Positions 36,335 through 46,525 of a stretch of 64,000 nt of DNA are shown here, piece after piece; the first letter of the stretch is position 1, and each line of letters starts with the position of its first letter. Source of the stretch: Anadara kagoshimensis (lineage: Eukaryota > Mollusca > Bivalvia > Arcoida > Arcidae); the NCBI GenBank assembly GCA_021292105.1, contig CM037871.1:13786696-13850695 (forward strand). The letters run 5' to 3'. The position numbers and the translations under genes were made by a program. The notes under the pieces are model-generated. The model had not been told where the DNA came from. It was given only the letters and a program-made list of their open reading frames with translations, and did no database searches.

Positions 36335-37465
36335 AATAGAAACTCAAACATAGCACATGACAATGAACTATGGTTAACATTTTAAAACAGAAAAATGTGT
36401 TATATTGTTAAAACTATTTATTTCTTATCCGTTTCAAGACTTTTGATTTTAATCTCGCCACATTTGTGGAACTGTTTTACACCAGACACTCCCTTCCGAC
36501 GACTGTCTCATTTTGACCTGTGATGTAAATAAGCCATCTTGCATTAATTGTAGCTGGTCAATTCGATCTATTGACATTAAGTTAAATATTTTAAAAGTTT
36601 TCTCAAATTGCAATCTTCATTTTTCTGCTCAGTGCCAAACTACAAAGTTTTTTCTTTGCTTTCACTTCACTAGTTGCATTTGCTATGTTACTGTCAAACT
36701 TAAACTATTTAAGAATGAATTATATTTTGACATTACACACGGGCCTTTGTAATGGATTAGTTAACACTTATACATCTCCCTCAGTCTACATATATAGGAA
36801 AAATTTGTTTATGATATGGCTATGTGTTTCATCTTCATATTGTCTGTAATGCATGATTAATAATTACAGATGTTGAAGTTTTTCACTAGATAATTAATTG
36901 TTTTGCTTCTCAATGAAAAAGCCGTATAAATTTCTATATAAATGCATTAAAACATGAAAATCGCACAGCTGACAAGATATTTGACTCTCAATTCCCAGTA
37001 CACCTATTTGCTCCTGTAATGCCAATTCCCAGTACACCTTTTTGCAATTCCCAGTACACCGCGTGTTATCCCCCAACGTCTCCTGCTCCTTTATATCGCA
37101 ATACATTAAGCTTATATTTGGTGGACATTTAGTTCTGAACATCCTTGAGGAATTGTACGCTTCAGAATTTTTAATTATCAAGTGAAAATTGAAATATTGG
37201 AAAGAAACTCCCGGCGACGTCAAAATCACAGGTGAGCACTTGTGCTTCATCAATTTGTTTCAGTGTTTAAACAGTGTATCACATGCAGTTAGCTATTTCA
37301 GTAGAATCATTTATGTGTCCGATTGATGGCCCAATACACCATCAGATGTTAAAATGAACAGATAAGTCAAAATTCGGCCTTCGACTAACGCTGGTGTTGT
37401 TTACATGGGCTGTTTGGCTCATTTTATGCTGTAATATCCCGTGTACGCTGTACCACAGTGATAAT

Positions 37466-38425
37466 ACAGTTCAAAATAATGTGTACAAATGATTAAAAAA
37501 AAGGAAATTAATTGTTTAAAATATACTAGAGTATAACAATAAAAATAATTTCATATTGTATAATAAATAAATAAATAAATGAATAAATCAAGACCTTGTC
37601 AGGTAAATTAAAGAAAATTCATTCATTAAAAAAATACTATAGCCAGTAAACATTCATACAGCAGTTTAAAAATATTGCAATTGATTATTTTCTTAAAAAT
37701 ACACGATCAAAATCTAGTATCATTTTCGACAAAGAAAACCATGAAGGCAGAAAATTATCAAGCAAATACTGAATATATGTCTCCCTTTTAACACCTGTTA
37801 GTCGTAAGTCCTACTCTGGCCCAATGGATAGCAGGCCTGCTTGGCAATGAAGAGGTTGTGAGTTCGAATCCCGACTGAAGTCCTCTTTTTCTCTTTTTAA
37901 ATTTTAGAAATAATGCAATGTCATTTCACGCATGAGCGAAAGTTGAAAAACAAACGCACGGAGTTTTTTAATTCCATACACACTGTTCAAGATGTCTGAC
38001 TACAATTCAGACGAAATACTGAGTCAAGCATTAGATTTCAAAATGAACAGGTTTTTATTACCCAAAATACATATAAAACCATAGAAGACTGTTACGAAGA
38101 ACAGGCATTTTCAAAATTTTACAAAAAGCCGTAAATGTACGCCCAATGCTTGATGACGGCGGTCCATCTCAAATGGGTGCTTTCACTTATGGAAATGGAG
38201 AATTTGTAAAAGTGTCCGCAATTTTACGTTGTAGGCTAGCATTATACTTGGCTAAAAAGATCCCCGTCAACATTGTTATGCTTAAACATGTTTAATACAT
38301 CGAGCAAGAACATACCGATCAGTGTTCAAATTACGATCCCAAAAGCAAAATTTTTGTTATGAGAATTAGACTTAATAAATTTTCAATATCATGATTTTTG
38401 TATTTGTTGTTTCATTTTGGATATC
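37466..38425 (+). other. Mostly non-coding; tRNA-Arg-like sequence at 37812-37890
   Basis: At 37812-37890 (+), CTGGCCCAATGGATAGCAGG is a good A box and GAGTTCGAATCCCG a good B box, with T-rich sequence after it. The similarity is to tRNA-Arg, but the acceptor stem is not convincing. At 37992-38330 there are coding-like traces starting ATGTCTGACTACAATTCAGA, broken by stops, which I do not recognise. Confidence 0.45.
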
Positions 38426-38532
38426 TCGATTGTCTATTGTTTACTAGCACGTGCCTAGGTGTTTCAAGTTGAACTACCCGGTGGTTCAACTTGAAACACC
38501 TGGGCACGTGCTAGTAAACAATAGACAATCGA
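38426..38532. mobile_element. Foldback element, family 2, near-perfect hairpin
   Basis: Arms of about 52 bp: CGATTGTCTATTGTTTACTA, GCACGTGCCTAGGTGTTTCA, AGTTGAACTACC, centred near 38479, are almost perfectly palindromic. The core GAAACACCTGGGCACGTGC is shared with 32770-32915. Confidence 0.8.
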
Positions 38533-39035
38533 GTATTCAAGTTGGTTACGGACCCGAAGAAAACAAAAGAGTTATCGTGTAAAACAATTTACAGTCGAAA
38601 AAAATCACAGGTGCAAATATATACAGCTGAAGAAAATACAGGTGAAAAAATAAAGCGGTATTTAAAAAGTCGATAATACGTATGCTTATACTCGATAACT
38701 TCAACCTTATACTCGATAACTATATGACCGAGAGATCCCCCATAGGTGTATATAGCTATAGGATCCTCACTGACCCTCATCGATTGAGGATCTCCCATTA
38801 TAAGAGATCTGGGGCTGAACTCTCATTTCCTATTCATTAATCGATATTTTGACAGATTTTGGCCACTTTCGGATTTCTTTATCACAGCCATTCCGAAGCC
38901 GATTTTCGGCTGTTTTTTTCCCCGTTAAAACTGATAAATTTTTGACAGGTCTATATCGCCAATAAAGTTATAACTGTTTTTGTTGTGTCATTGGAAAGTT
39001 TTACTTTATCATAACGTCTTATAGGGTTGTAACCA

Positions 39036-39365
39036 TTGCGGTAGCACAGTTGGTAGAATGCTCGCTTCGTAAGTGGGAGGTCGTGGGTTCAAACCCCGAC
39101 CGGGTCTGACTCAAAACTTGAAAGTGGGAAGTGACTGTTCTTTCGCCAAGCACTCGGCATTACGAAATAAAAGTCACGGTTCTTTCGGATGGAAACTTAA
39201 AATAAACGAGGTACCATGTGACGCTAAAGAACCCTGCTGTATAATGCCATCAGTGCAACGCAAAGGCAAAATTTCGCCTATAGCTGGGGTAGTCTAGATA
39301 TACAAATGTAAGTGAAATATTATTGACTTAGACGTTAAACACCATTACTTAACTCAACTCAACTC
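39036..39365 (+). mobile_element. tRNA-derived SINE, nearly full length
   Basis: The head has A box GGTAGCACAGTTGGTAGAATG and B box GGGTTCAAACCCC at 39046-39100, then the core GACTCAAAACTTGAAAGTG, TTCGCCAAGCACTCGGCATT, and a tail with GACGTTAAACACCATTACTT, AACTCAACTCAACTC. The family is shared with 39541 (+) and 7770-8013 (-). The open frame at 39073-39297 is inside the SINE and is not a gene. Confidence 0.8.
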
Positions 39366-39540
39366 CGTCTCTCTTTCTAGATGTCTGCCGGCCATCTCGA
39401 TGCCTTTTCTATTCTATATCTTATCATGTCTATGAATGGATTTTGATGATATTCGTGATGACGCCCATAAAACTACCAGTAAACAGAATTACAAAAATCC
39501 TTATTCAGTGACAAAGCATACACCATAAAGCAAAACAACT

Positions 39541-39765
39541 AAGGTAGCCCAGTGGGATGTCGTGAGTTCGAATCCCGGCCGGGTCTGACCAAGACTTAAA
39601 TATAGGCAGCAACTCTTATTTCGCCAAGCACTCAAAATTTAGAAATGAAAATCAATGGGTCCTTTTGAAGAGACCTTAAACACCAATGCCCTATGTCACG
39701 GCCGGCGTGTCCTGTTTAAAACCCATTCTGTACATTGACTTTAAATTCGGAAAGGTAAGTAAACG
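39541..39765 (+). mobile_element. tRNA-derived SINE, 5' partial
   Basis: The B box GAGTTCGAATCCCGGCCGGG is followed by TCTGACCAAGACTTAAATA and TTTCGCCAAGCACTCAAAAT. Only part of the A-box half is left. It lies about 120 bp upstream of the methyltransferase acceptor. Confidence 0.75.
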
Positions 39766-39886
39766 AATTCTGTTCAGATAGATACACATAGCCACTTTTG
39801 TGTTTATCCAATGACTAGTCACTTTTATAAGACTATTTCATCATTTATTATTTAATTTGTAAACGAAATTTTCTCTTACATTTTAG

Positions 39887-40638
39887 GTAACAATCTGAAT
39901 CCTACTGCAAGCACGACATCTAGACTTATCGTGGACCCGTCAAGGCAATCCGTTTTCCAGAATATATACAGTCGCAAAGTTTGGGGGAATGCCGGCAATG
40001 GGTCTGGAGAAGGGTCATCACTTGGTTATACAATAGTACTCCGTAAACATTTGCTGGAATTCGTCTCCAAATACAACTTGTCTAGTATGATTGATATTCC
40101 CTGTGGTGGCATGGTATGGACAGAAGCGTTTCTAAAATCAGTGTGGCTGGAGAGACCGTTTTTTAAATACACCGGTATGGATATTACGCAAACTGTTGTT
40201 AATCAGCTACAGGAAAAGTGGAAAGGCAACGACAGGGTTACTATAAGGTTAGCCGACTTAGCGTCCCCATTACCTCGTATAAATGCAGATTTTGTTTTCA
40301 CGCGTGATACGCTTCAGCACTTGTCACTTAAAGATAGCTGTTTAGCTATAGACAATTTAATCAACCTTGGAGACAATGTTAAATATGTTTTAATTGGAAC
40401 TTATCCAAACAGTTTAAACAACACTAATGTAAAAACGGGACAATTTTATGCCACCAATTTACTGAAGACGCCGTTTAACTTACCAGAGCCGTTTCATGTC
40501 ATCACAGAACGGCATCAAGACTTCAAAGCAAAAGTAGATAGATTACATAAACATATGTATGGGTATCAAATGAAGGACCTACAATTACACAGGTGTAAGA
40601 TTTGTACTGCATATATAAAAAGAAATGATTGTCCATAG
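39887..40638 (+). CDS. SAM-dependent methyltransferase, terminal exon
   Basis: After acceptor TTTTAG the frame reads NNLNPTASTTSRLIVDPSRQ and stays open to TAG 40636-40638, about 249 residues. It is a class I Rossmann methyltransferase: SLGYTIVLRKHL helix, motif I MIDIPCGGMVW (about 40090), acidic loop YTGMDIT (40168), DLASPLPRINADFVFTRDTL with HL (motif IV region, about 40255-40325), and NLPEPFHVI near the end. The DIPCG/FTRD-x-x-QHLS/PFNLPEPF set is known from uncharacterised bacterial and invertebrate methyltransferases; the substrate is unknown. There is no ATG before the conserved part, so an upstream exon is needed; 19232-19337 fits in phase. The intact frame and AATAAA signal suggest a live gene. 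Confidence 0.8.
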
Positions 40639-40655
40639 TGAAATGTTATGTTTGG

Positions 40656-40661
40656 AATAAA
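40656..40661 (+). terminator. Polyadenylation signal AATAAA of the methyltransferase gene
   Basis: AATAAA lies 18 bp after the stop codon, in TTTGGAATAAAAATATAA. The 3' UTR would be very short. Confidence 0.55.
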
Positions 40662-40699
40662 AATATAATTTTACGTTCTTTTTCCTCATGTCATAAGGT

Positions 40700-41870
40700 T
40701 ATTGAGAGCATAAAAAGGCGCAACTTTAATAAAGTGCGAAGTATAATTGCTTATATTTTATTTGCAATCTTTCAATGAGTTCAACAACTTTTAGCGTCTT
40801 TGGTATGACAGAATTCAGGCTCTGCCGACTGCAAGTCAAAAGTTGTGTTTTTGTAATAATCGGCCACTTTGCATGATCATATCTCCAGAAAATAAGAAAT
40901 ATTTTATTTTTATAGTTTTATATAAGTTTTTAACCCTTGTAAATATAACGTAACATATAATTGCTCAAATTGTGTAAATTTTAAAAGTATCTTTATACTT
41001 CATTTATTTATTCTTTTAAAGTCTCTTGTAGTTCTTTTAGAGTGGGTACATATAATATATTTTTAATGTTTTATAGGTGTAAATGATTGTGTTTTATATG
41101 TAGGTTAGACTATAATAAAATATATATGTATATGTATCTCCATGAGGTTATGGTTATTGTTTTATAATGTGTTGTTTATATAGAGAAAAATAATAGCATT
41201 CACTGTCTATAAGCCAGATTATAGATGGCTTAGAGGTGGCTTATAGACGGCCTTTTAAGCTTTACATATATTATTAGATCATAACCCCAAGTGATGCTTA
41301 CCACAAGACACAATGAATCTAAGAAGAAATTATTTCCCTTTGAAACGCTATGACAAATTTGAGTGCATGTTTACAATTTAAACTGTAATTTTTAAAATAG
41401 CTTTAAAAAACCTTTTAAAATAGACGTGTTCATTTATGCCTAAACATGTATGGTTATACATAAAGCTTATTTATTTTTTATTTTCTTTAAATATTTGTTG
41501 ATTTGAAAGCAAATGTAGACATATCCGTATCTCATTGAAAACCTGAAATCCACTTGCGTTACAACACTGCAAATGCAATAATTATATAATATTGGTTTAA
41601 AAATACCACATAAAATATTATGTACTGAACTGAAATATTAAAGCTTAATACCCGATAACGTTACGGTCGGACGGTCTCCCATATGTTAGCACAGAAAAGG
41701 AAAATCCCCATCTTTTAAAGCTATTAAACCACACTGATTTTTTCCTAAAAAGTCCCTACATATGAATAAAACTAGAATTAAATATCTCGTTCATATCGGT
41801 TAAATATATTATGCCAAGCAACGTATATACGCCTATGAATAAGCAAAGTAAATCTTCAAATGAAGAATAA
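40700..41870. other. Non-coding stretch
   Basis: AT-rich, without a gene, tandem array or clear terminal repeats. Confidence 0.55.
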
Positions 41871-41879
41871 TTAAAAGCC

Positions 41880-41961
41880 TTGTAACTACTCCCAATGAAG
41901 TCCGACGCCTAATGAAGTCCGGACTTCATTAGGCGTCGGACTTCATTAGGAGTTGTTACAA
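41880..41961. mobile_element. Perfect-centre hairpin, 41-bp arms
   Basis: TTGTAACTACTCCCAATGAA, GTCCGACGCCTAATGAAGTC is followed directly by its reverse complement (centre between 41920 and 41921), with two or three mismatches near the base. The arms also contain direct repeats of AATGAAGTCCG. It lies 39 bp left of the Polinton. Confidence 0.75.
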
Positions 41962-42000
41962 AGCCCCAATAGATCGGTATTTAAAAAATCGATACATAGG

Positions 42001-42240
42001 AGTAGTGTAGACGGGGCTTTATTAGGGGGGGGGGTGGAGCAAAATTGCACCGCCACTAAGTAACTGCACCGCACTAGTAGCTGCATCGCCCCTAGTAACT
42101 GCACCGCTCTATCTAAAAATACGGCACATCTGCTTTTATTGGACATCTGCTCATTGTGCGGCCAATTTGATTTCTTTAATTCTTATTCATTTAAATATTG
42201 ATTTCCTTATATGGACCTAATGCATCACTCTATGTATTAT
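42001..42240. repeat. Polinton left TIR, outer part
   Basis: It pairs with 49880-50119. It includes short internal direct repeats around CTAGTAACTGCACCGC (three to four units), which vary between the two ends. After the insertion at 42241-43667 the TIR resumes at 43668 and runs to about 43880. Confidence 0.85.
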
Positions 42241-43667
42241 TTATTGAACGAGAAAGGGTGCTGTATTGACTGTATTGGGAATTACAGTCGAGGGGTGGTC
42301 ACGAGTTTGCGAAGCAAACGAGTGTCCCACCCCTCGACTGTCATTCCTAATACAGTCAATACAGCACACTTTCGAGTTTCAATAAATGATTTGTGGCACG
42401 ACACATTATTGACATGGATTTGCTGTGTTAGAAATAAAATAAAATTCAAAATATGCAAATTATTAAACCCCTTGAAAAATCCACATGTATGACAGATGGC
42501 AAGCATGGTCATCTAACAATCTAAGAGTAAACATGACCAAATTAATAACTCATTAATCAGTGGTCAGTTGTACCCAACATCTCATCAGGTTAGAAAGTGT
42601 GTTAGTTTGTCACATTTTGTAGAAGAGGATGGACGAAAATGGGTAAGTAGAGTACTATTTTATACTAAAAATATCGCTTAAATAATAGTTTTGAGAGGAA
42701 AAGTAAAATTGAATACGTTAAAAATTTAATTTAGAAAACCATTTAGAAAAATCTGTATATTGCAAAAATTGAATCTGTATATTATACAAAAAGTGATTAT
42801 ATAACCAATATCAATATGCAATGAGTTGCCAATGTCAAAGTTAAGAGTCTCAAAATTAGAGATAAAGCATGATTACTAGGGGTAAAAATATGTTTTGTCA
42901 TTCAAGGTCCAGCACCTTTTGCTTTTGAAAGTCCAATATCAACATTGAAATGTCCATATACAATTTTTTATAGTTAAAATTATAAAATATAAAGGTACCA
43001 TTGCAAAATCAATATATAAGTTCCAAATCCCTGACCCGTGGAATTTTGAACCCCTGCTTACATTAAAATATTAAAGCTGTTTATAACAATGATTTAACAT
43101 TTTTAAATTGGTTTACTGTATTCAATTTGTTTCAATATTTTGAAATTAAAAAAAAATGATTTTTTTTTGTATTTTAGGAGTGTCTAGAATATGTTATAGT
43201 GCAACTTACAGAAATAAAAATTGTACTACTTGTTTTTATCTCAAAACATTGAAAACTTAAGGAAATTATATGTTGTGTAGTAGTTGATTCTTAGGATTAC
43301 AAACAATTACAGTGACGGATTTACCACTATATTTTTATGCTAATTAAATTCAAATGGAAATATGTGACAACTTTGTTCAAATTTCATGCCATACTAGTCT
43401 TTTGGATTAAAATGGATTTGTCTTAATTGTGTGTAATGTTTGCTTTGGTTTTATTTAAATGATCTTGTCCTTAATTTGACCCAGGTCACCGTAACCACTT
43501 GGTGTAATTCACTTACAGCACGGCAAAACTGTGCTGTAACTTAATTACAGCACAGTTTTGGGTTTAGGACAATGAAAATTAGGCCCCGCCCCTACAAGTT
43601 ATTCACTTGTATGGAGATTTATAGAACACCCGAGAACAAAAGAAAACCTGCATAGTCGTGCCACAAT
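42241..43667. mobile_element. Insertion in the Polinton left TIR, with hairpin and TTGTGGCACGAC ends
   Basis: The right TIR is continuous where this sequence interrupts the left one, which defines a 1427-bp insertion, with TAT on both sides. It begins with a hairpin of about 70-bp arms (42241-42388, loop TTTGCGAAGCAAACG). TTGTGGCACGAC at 42391 is the exact inverse of the last 12 bp (GTCGTGCCACAA, to 43667). A second small palindrome around CAGCACAGTTTTG lies at 43513-43562. No protein is encoded. The superfamily is unknown. Confidence 0.7.
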
Positions 43668-43824
43668 ATGAGAATTAATTCATAATACGCGGTCTGGTAT
43701 AAATGGTCTAATCAGCGATGAACGCATTGGATCTGTTCGCTTTAATATAATATTGTGTAAGCAATATCTCGTCACTTTAAGCGCAATTCTTGCTAATGTT
43801 CTGTCGTATAGCAGAAACTATTTA

Positions 43825-43914
43825 ATGGACGATTTAGACGAAGGAAATTTTGAAACAGAATATGACCAATTGTACGAATTGCTGAAAAATTTAAAAACTG
43901 TCGAATGGATTCAG
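43825..43914 (+). CDS. First exon of a Polinton gene, in the left TIR
   Basis: ATG 43825 starts 30 acidic codons (MDDLDEGNFETEYDQLYELL...) ending in WIQ at a consensus donor CAG|GTAAGC (43915), phase 0. The right TIR has the same start (49740 down to 49690, minus strand), so both ends of the element carry this exon. On the right it appears to have led to the PC4-like exons. On the left a candidate acceptor TTTTTTAG at 44687 precedes a 62-codon frame with several Cys (44688-44875), but the phase does not fit a simple join, so that gene is uncertain. Confidence 0.5.
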
Positions 43915-43984
43915 GTAAGCCAATTAATTTTGCTTTTATATTACGCGCCATATAGGTCTTGATAATTACCTGTTATTCTAATAT

Positions 43985-44372
43985 AAGAGAAAACATTTTA
44001 CAAACAACCATTTTCATAAACTATGGTAGAGCTTGTTCCCACTACTGGGACTTTGTACAACGAAGTAGGCTGCTTGCAAATAAATTGTTGACTCAGGGAT
44101 ATTGCAAGCCTAGGCTTATCAAGGCCCTCAAAAAGTTTTATGGCCGTCATCACAGTATTGTTGATAAGTTTGATGTCTCTGTGTCCAAGATTGCCTTGGA
44201 TATATTTGACGTCTCATAGTTCCATGTTCCTTTCACACAATTTTGATTACACACGTGACGGGTGTAGCTAGCTAAACAGGAGGTGCTTACCCTTCCGGAG
44301 CACCCGGCCTCACTTCCCTGGTGGAGGTTCACGTGTCTAACCTAACTTGTCAGTTCCAAAGTTTTTACTTTG
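43985..44372 (+). pseudogene. Penelope-like reverse transcriptase 3' fragment, copy B (nested)
   Basis: SRLLANKLLTQGYCKPRLIK and KKFYGRHHSIVDKFDVSVSK (44060-44190) match the C-terminal part of copy A at 34260-35060. The 3' tail GGAGGTGCTTACCCTTCCGG to about 44400 is also shared. The frame ends at TAG 44217. It sits inside the Polinton, between its left TIR and the rest of its genes, so it inserted later. Confidence 0.7.
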
Positions 44373-44687
44373 CTTCTGGATTGTGATTCGGAAATGGATA
44401 AGTATGTTTGTTTTTGACTATATAGTAAAACGAGACCTATACATTATATTAACAACAAGATTTTATATTACGCGCCATACGGTTATTTTTAACAAGTGTA
44501 CGAGTCTACCCGTATTTACATATACATCTGTCAAAAGAACGAATCGGACATTTAAGTTCATTCAAGCGCTCTCGGTTCGCTGATTATGAATGAAAGGGGA
44601 AAAAGTGCATACATATGTAGTAAACAAAATTTATAGTTTGTACGTCCAAAAAACTGATATAATGTTCGTTTAGTTTGCTTTTTTTAG

Positions 44688-44875
44688 GAAATGCAACGAG
44701 TGAAGCAAACAAGCTGGATTCTGTAGATTTATGTCTGATGGAGTGTGAACACCGTTATGCTGTCATTACCTACAGAAGACAAACCCACAACTGTCCTGTA
44801 GATCAGGAGGAAGACGCAGGTTTTGTGGATGATTTAGAACTCATATGTTACAAAATTATAGAAGATAAATTATAG
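44688..44875 (+). other. Possible exon, Cys-containing, unknown
   Basis: After a good acceptor (GCTTTTTTTAG) the frame NATSEANKLDSVDLCLMECE runs on through HRYAVITYRRQTHNCP to a stop at 44873, with four Cys in a pattern a little like PAN/Apple domains. It could be a Polinton exon or part of a host gene; it is also phase-compatible with the 19232 exon. It is reported only as a possibility. Confidence 0.3.
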
Positions 44876-45296
44876 TGGCATTCAGTATGGAATCAGATGC
44901 ACAACTATTATTTGTTGGATATATATCACAGAATTGACTTGACTTTAAAATGTCAAAGTGAAAACATTGAAATTGGACATTAAATCAAAATCATTACTTG
45001 TAAAATTCTATCATTTGGAAAAAAGATTATGTATGTAAATATCGCTCAAGGTATATAAAGTGCTATTAAATTTTGTTGTTGTTATTTTTTATTTCTATCA
45101 TGTTGCTTCCCCGAATCGAATATCATCACAGCTTAACAAGTACTAGGTTCGAATCCTATTTTTCAGAATTCTGTCTATTTCTAACACAAAAATACCTAAA
45201 GGTTGAATCCGACCACAATTTCTAGAGTTGATAAATAAATAACAAACGCAAAAAAGTAAACTAAAACTATTTTTTATTTATTTATTTTTGATTTTG

Positions 45297-45298
<2 letters not shown>

Positions 45299-45354
<56 letters not shown>
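45299..45354. repeat. (TA)n microsatellite
   Basis: About 56 bp of alternating TA near the 3' end of the integrase gene. Confidence 0.95.
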
Positions 45355-45357
<3 letters not shown>

Positions 45358-45409
45358 AAAATATGCATGGATATACATAAAAATTACAAATCTTTTACAT
45401 CACTCGCTT

Positions 45410-46450
45410 TTACCCAAGAATTAAAATTCTTGGGCCAATATAACATTTAACCAAATATTGTTTATTTTGACCTCTCCCCTTTGTTTTTAAGATTTTCCAC
45501 ATATCATCATCTCTCACATCTGATTTAGCTAATTCACTTTGATAGAAACTTCCAGAAATTGCAGAACCAGCATAATCTTTGAGAAGCAATAGTGAAAATT
45601 TCTTCTGTCCACTTTTCGTCATATTCACGACTAAAATATTTTGTAAGTGTGAAATTCTAACTTTATCGCCCACTTTAAATCTAAAAGGCTTTCGTATTCT
45701 AAATCGTTTTGGAGAGGAACTTTTCTTTTTTTCTTGTCTCTGTCGAGGAATGTACATACGTTTCCATATACGGGGTTGCTGGTTTTTAGTTACGCTAGCA
45801 GGAGCCATTTCAATAGTGCGGTGAAACGTTTGATTATAACTATTGGCAAACGATTGAAGTTCTTTCACATATTCATAACCTTGTTTAAAAGTGAAATATC
45901 TATAAATTTGCTTTTCAAAGTTTTTATCGCTCTCTCGGACACTGCAGCCTTGGTTTCGTTATACGCCAATAGGTGTTTAATGTTTTTGCTTTTTAATAGT
46001 CTTTGTACGACTTTTGCTTTAAATACCTGTCCAGCATCTGTTCGTAATTTATTTGGTATTCTCCCTTGTTTAAAATGTCTTCAAAGGCTTCTACAACAAT
46101 CTGTCCTTTCTTATCTTTCAAGGGACGTAACCAAACATATTTCGAAAACACATCGATCACTAGTAACACATAATGTATACCATCATTGTACTTGGCAAAT
46201 TTTACCATATCCATTAAATCTGCTGACCATTGATCATCAATACCCGAGATCACTATTTTGTTTCTTTTAAATTTTCTTCTTACTGAGCGTTGCAAACTGT
46301 AAGGTTCTTGTCTTTGTAACCATTTGCTTATTTTATATTTGCCGATAACGTATTTACCATTTTTTTTATAAATCTATACAATTTGTCTGGTCCCGAAAAT
46401 GCAGCTGGATTTGAAGGGTCAAAATAAATATCCTTTAAAAAATCTTCCCA
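45410..46450 (-). pseudogene. Polinton integrase (retrovirus-type, DDE), frameshifted
   Basis: On the minus strand, from about 46390: an N-terminal IGKYKISKWLQ region, a core starting WSADLMDMVKFA (first catalytic Asp) with IDVFSKYVWLRPLKDK (46295-45993), a second Asp region (TDAGQ) and ERAIKT Glu region in another frame (about 46040-45910), then GDKVRISHLQNI and a chromodomain-like end (LVKC near 45435). Such integrases insert the element and make the 6-bp target duplication seen at its ends. At least two frameshifts disrupt it. The final open part (45868-45410) is 152 codons long. Confidence 0.8.
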
Positions 46451-46525
46451 ACTAGGAATCTTTACACCTTAAAAGTCCACTTTATACTGTCTAATTAAAC
46501 ACAAAACACCCCTGTTTTATACACG

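Larger units (their letters stand above)
32934..37460. mobile_element. Transib/RAG-type non-autonomous element, copy 1 (long TIRs, 5-bp TSD)
   Basis: CACTGTGGTACAGCGTAC at 32934 is matched exactly in reverse complement at 37460. The inverted repeats continue with high identity for about 400 bp. Direct copies of ATAAT flank the element (32929-32933 and 37461-37465). A 5-bp duplication with a CAC-x-x-TG terminal heptamer is the hallmark of Transib and RAG-like transposases. No transposase is found inside. The interior holds a reverse-transcriptase remnant, a (TA)n tract and a deleted mariner. Copy 2 lies at 59302-63381. Confidence 0.75.
19338..39886 (+). other. Inferred 20.5-kb intron filled with transposable elements
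   Basis: It runs from donor GTAAGA at 19338 to acceptor TTACATTTTAG at 39876-39886. No other convincing exon of a host gene is seen between. It holds TIR elements, microsatellites, tRNA-like SINEs, a Transib-like element with nested retroelement and mariner DNA, and two SINEs just upstream of the acceptor. The extent depends on the exon link, which is unproven. Confidence 0.45.

Noticed and set aside
39073..39297. Open frame of 75 codons
   Set aside because: It lies wholly inside a tRNA-derived SINE.
44688..44875. Alternative second exon for the 19232 signal-anchor exon
   Set aside because: The phase fits, but it lies inside a Polinton and lacks a recognisable catalytic domain. The methyltransferase exon at 39887 is nearer and gives a sensible protein.
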